From: Hyaloscypha bicolor E
Taxonomy: Eukaryota; Ascomycota; Leotiomycetes; Helotiales; Hyaloscyphaceae
Length of the DNA: 64,000 nucleotides
NCBI RefSeq assembly: GCF_002865645.1
Contig: NW_020194667.1
Span: forward strand, 917,389 to 981,388
Direction: 5' to 3'
In this document: positions 61,001-64,000 of the stretch, piece after piece
Position numbering within the stretch: position 1 is the stretch's first letter
Layout: the number at the start of each line of letters is the position of its first letter
Notes under the pieces: model-generated
Told to the model about the DNA's origin: nothing
What the model saw: only the letters and a program-made list of their open reading frames with translations
Databases searched by the model: none
Position numbers and translations under genes: made by a program

Positions 61001-63419
61001 CTTTATTTAATATCTCTAAAATACTTATTTATAGATTTTAATAAGCTTAACTTTTTCTTAATATAGCCTAATATAATAAAGTAACTTTAAATTAATACTA
61101 AGGAAATAAAATAAAAGGCCAAAATATATTAATATTCTCTTATACTAGTTAATAACTAATAGAAAATATTTATATAAACTATATAATAATAACTAAAGCC
61201 TTTTTCTTTAAAATATTTATATATATTATTTCTCAAAAACTCTATTAACTTTCTTTTTTTTAAGTTTTATTTCGAAAAGATACCGTTCTAAATCTATAAA
61301 TAAATTAGTTATTTAATAGATTAAGGAATTAGAATTATATAGAAAAAAATACTACTAGTTAGATATTTTTTTTGGTTACTTAAATAGTAATCTTATTTCT
61401 AGAAAACTTATAAAATTAGTATTAAATATAGAGTATAAATAAGATACTAATAAATTCGCTTTATTACTAATATTTGCTTTTACTAGATTATATTTATATT
61501 ATATAAATATAGAAAGTAACTTATATATACTATTAGATATTAATAGTATCTTTATTAATTTAGGTTAAAAGAGCCTTATTAAGAACTTCTCTTACTAGAA
61601 TATAAACTTAATTATAAATAATATTTATATATATTTTTTTATAAGCAATTTCCCGAATATATTATTAGTTTTATTAATTAAATATATAAAGACTATAATT
61701 TACTAGATTTATTACTAGAATAAATATTATAAGATATATATTTAGTAAAGCTTAAAATAGAAACTATAAAAAGTAAAATAAAAAGATATTTCTATACTAA
61801 TATTTTCTTTAATTCCGAACTAATAAACATTTTATAAAGTAGTAATAAATTACTAATAACTAAGTATACTATTTCGGATTTCGGATTTAAATTCAAAATT
61901 AATATACTAATACTTGATTTATTTTATAAATATAGCTATACTAGAATATTTTACTAATAATAAGCCCAATTTCCTTTTATAAGAAATAAGATAATAGCTA
62001 ATAGTAATAGCCTAGTATATTTATTCTTTATTATTAAATTTAAGGCTAATAGGCCTTTCGGAAATAGAAGTATATATATAATAATAAATTAATATCTCGG
62101 GAATTCTATATTTTATATTAATATTACTAAATGCCTTAATTACTAGCTAAAGTAATATAAGAATAAAAAAGTCCGGTCTATTAATAATACTATATTTAGT
62201 ATTATTATAAATAATATAAAGATATAATTATATATATTCTAGAAATATAATAAACTCAAATACTATATATAGAAAATTAATAGCTTCTTGCTTTAAAAGT
62301 CTAAAAATTATATAAAGTTTTATAAATATATCCGGAATATTATTAATTAGAATAAGAATAAGTATCTAAACGAGATTTAGAACTTATTAAATAGCTTTCT
62401 TGAGAAGAATAAACAGACGGCTTTCTAGTAAGCCAAGTTCTATTTACTGCCTTTATTAGATAATTTTAGAAGAACTAGTAATTAGAAATACAAATTCTTA
62501 TTATCTTATAAATATAATAATAAAGCTAAAACTATATAAGAATACTCTAATAATAAAGCAAATACTTTATCTTTTACTTATTTTTATAATTATAATTAGA
62601 ATAATTCTTTTATATAAATTCTTATTATAAATAATATATATATTTTACCTCTTATTTATAACTTCTTTATCTAATATTCTCTAATATATAAATATACTTT
62701 ACTTTTTATCTTTTCTATAAATAATTCATATATTTTACTTTTTATTTTTTCTATAAATAATTCATATATTTTCTATTTAATATATTTTATCTTAAAAATA
62801 TTAATATATTTCTTCTCTAAATAGTTTATATGTTTTGCTTTTTACTAATACTTTATCTTATAACTATTTATACTTTTCTATAAATAATATTTATATTAAT
62901 AACTTTTTTATCTAATAAGATAATTAATATAAATATTCTTTACTTTATAATTATATTCTGTTTTAAAATAATAATTAGGAGAAATAAAAAAAGAAATTAT
63001 TAGAAGAAATATATAATTAGAAGAAATAATTAGAAGGAATTTATTACTAAGAAATATATATATCTTTTATTTCTTTAATACTAAAATAAGAATATATATT
63101 TATTCTTTTCTTAAACTTCTTTCCCAAAACTCAAATTAGCTTACTATTATAAATTCCGGACTAGTTCCGGCTATTAGAAATCTCTTTTTAAGGAACTAGT
63201 ATTAATTATATTATTTTAGAGCCCGAGTATATAGCCTCGGAATTATATCTTCTAAGATTTTTACTTTTTAATTATATTAAAGTAATAATAAGTATATTAG
63301 TATCTGGCTTTATTTATAATAAGCTTTATAATATTAAAGTAATATAAGTAGAATTCTATTTATAATTATAGAGAATTAAAAAATTGCTCTAGAAATTATT
63401 ACTATTTTATATTCTTATA
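55047..63419. other. 8.4 kb of unclassified RIP-degraded DNA
   Basis: TA-saturated sequence. Plus-strand frames with a hydrophilic, Gln/Asn/Thr-rich character after stop read-through can be followed in pieces at about 55840-56600 and 61800-62560 (for example SREFYILYQYYQMPQL near 62095). Neither shows an RT, integrase or transposase motif that I can name. No LTR pair or terminal inverted repeat was found by eye. A two-copy tandem of about 37 bp (tactttttatcttttctataaataattcat) is at 62690-62770. It probably contains several old transposons. Confidence 0.45.
62690..62770. repeat. Two-copy tandem repeat, unit about 37 bp
   Basis: The block tttactttttat, ctaaataattcat-type, occurs twice in a row with minor changes. 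Simple duplication in AT-rich DNA. Confidence 0.6.
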
Positions 63420-63512
63420 ATATATTTCCAGATATTTAAAAAATATACTAATATTTAATAATAGCAAATTTAATATAATAATAATATTAGTTAAAAGCCA
63501 AGCGAGAATTAT
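63420..63512 (+). repeat. Second copy of the 47.8-kb repeat segment
   Basis: Matches 47815-47905 (atatttccagatatttaaa ... agagccaagcgagaat) with changes almost all of C to T or G to A type. Similarity extends weakly leftward to about 63360. It shows that the relic at 47604-48460 belongs to a repeat family. Confidence 0.75.
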
Positions 63513-64000
63513 AATTCCTATAGATTTAGCTAGTACTAGAAATATTAATAGTAATTTCTTTATAGAAATTACCGGCTACTTTTAAGTAAATAGCTTAGAA
63601 AATATTCTAGAACTTGAAATAATATAAAGTTAGGCTAGGAAAATAGTATTTATTTCTTATTAATATAATTATTAGCTTAAAAATATAGATTATTTTAATT
63701 TAAGATATTAGTATATTTAGTTTTATTACTACATTTTCTTTAGTTCTAATATTTAAAGTTTTATACTTAATTAATATAGATTATAAAAATTAATATATAC
63801 TTTTAAAAAATATATAATAATTCCTACTTTTCTTTCTATTTCTTCTTTTTTCAAATTTTATATAAATATAACTTCTTAAATTTCTTAAATTTCTTTTTCT
63901 AATACCCTAATTTCTTTTCTTATTATTTAACTATTTATAATTAGTTTTTATATAAGAGAGCTTATAAGAATTCCTTTAGTAATTCGAGGCAAATATATTA
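63513..64000. other. AT-rich window end, no feature seen
   Basis: RIP-type sequence after the repeat copy. It does not obviously continue the similarity to 47906 onward. Nothing recognised. Confidence 0.4.

Overview
This window looks like a chromosome segment of a filamentous ascomycete (Pezizomycotina). It is mostly AT-rich DNA degraded by repeat-induced point mutation (RIP), with one normal-composition island carrying a single intact host gene. Three things point to this. In the AT-rich stretches CpA and TpG are almost gone and TpA is everywhere. The retrotransposon reading frames are still traceable, broken mainly by TAG and TAA where CAG and CAA are expected. The two LTRs of one element differ only by C:G/T:A transitions. 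The host gene has a short intron with a typical fungal branch site and an N-terminus of the fungal Clr5 type.

Layout. 1-6310: a Ty1/copia relic (Copia-A, plus strand) broken at 3776-4971 by a foreign segment ending in poly(A). 7026-11870: a second, more heavily mutated copy (Copia-B). 11871-14751: low-complexity AT DNA. 14752-15048: a fresh solo LTR with a 5-bp target duplication. 15186-15550: GC-rich hairpins sharing AACGCTGCC. 15693-23701: a complete 8.0-kb Ty3/gypsy chromovirus (Gypsy-1) with 205-bp LTRs, gag, pol and an extra third frame after pol. 23702-24062: a 39-bp minisatellite into which Gypsy-1 inserted. 24063-28330: the normal-composition island, with a gene for an 887-residue Clr5 / ankyrin / zinc-finger protein at 25381-28097.

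From 28340 the sequence is RIP-degraded again: an (ATT)n tract; a Tad1-like LINE on the minus strand (29160-31950); a related LINE start on the plus strand (35590-36760), head-to-head with the first; and a Ty1/copia pol on the minus strand (38140-41750). Next come hydrophilic plus-strand frame relics (43195-44040, 45850-46470 and 47604-48460), the second possibly of the DUF3435 recombinase family. A chromodomain fragment (48438-48671), a tRNA-like trace, and a second chromovirus (Gypsy-2, 48932-55046, LTRs of about 300 bp) follow. 55047-64000 is RIP-degraded DNA I cannot classify, apart from a repeat of the 47.8-kb segment near its end.

The only gene likely to be functional is the Clr5/ankyrin/zinc-finger gene. 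Everything else is a transposon graveyard, dead by RIP. Two of the dead elements carried chromodomains, which in this class guide integration to heterochromatin, and that fits their accumulation here. Coordinates of relics are approximate (tens of bases) except where a boundary is stated to the base.
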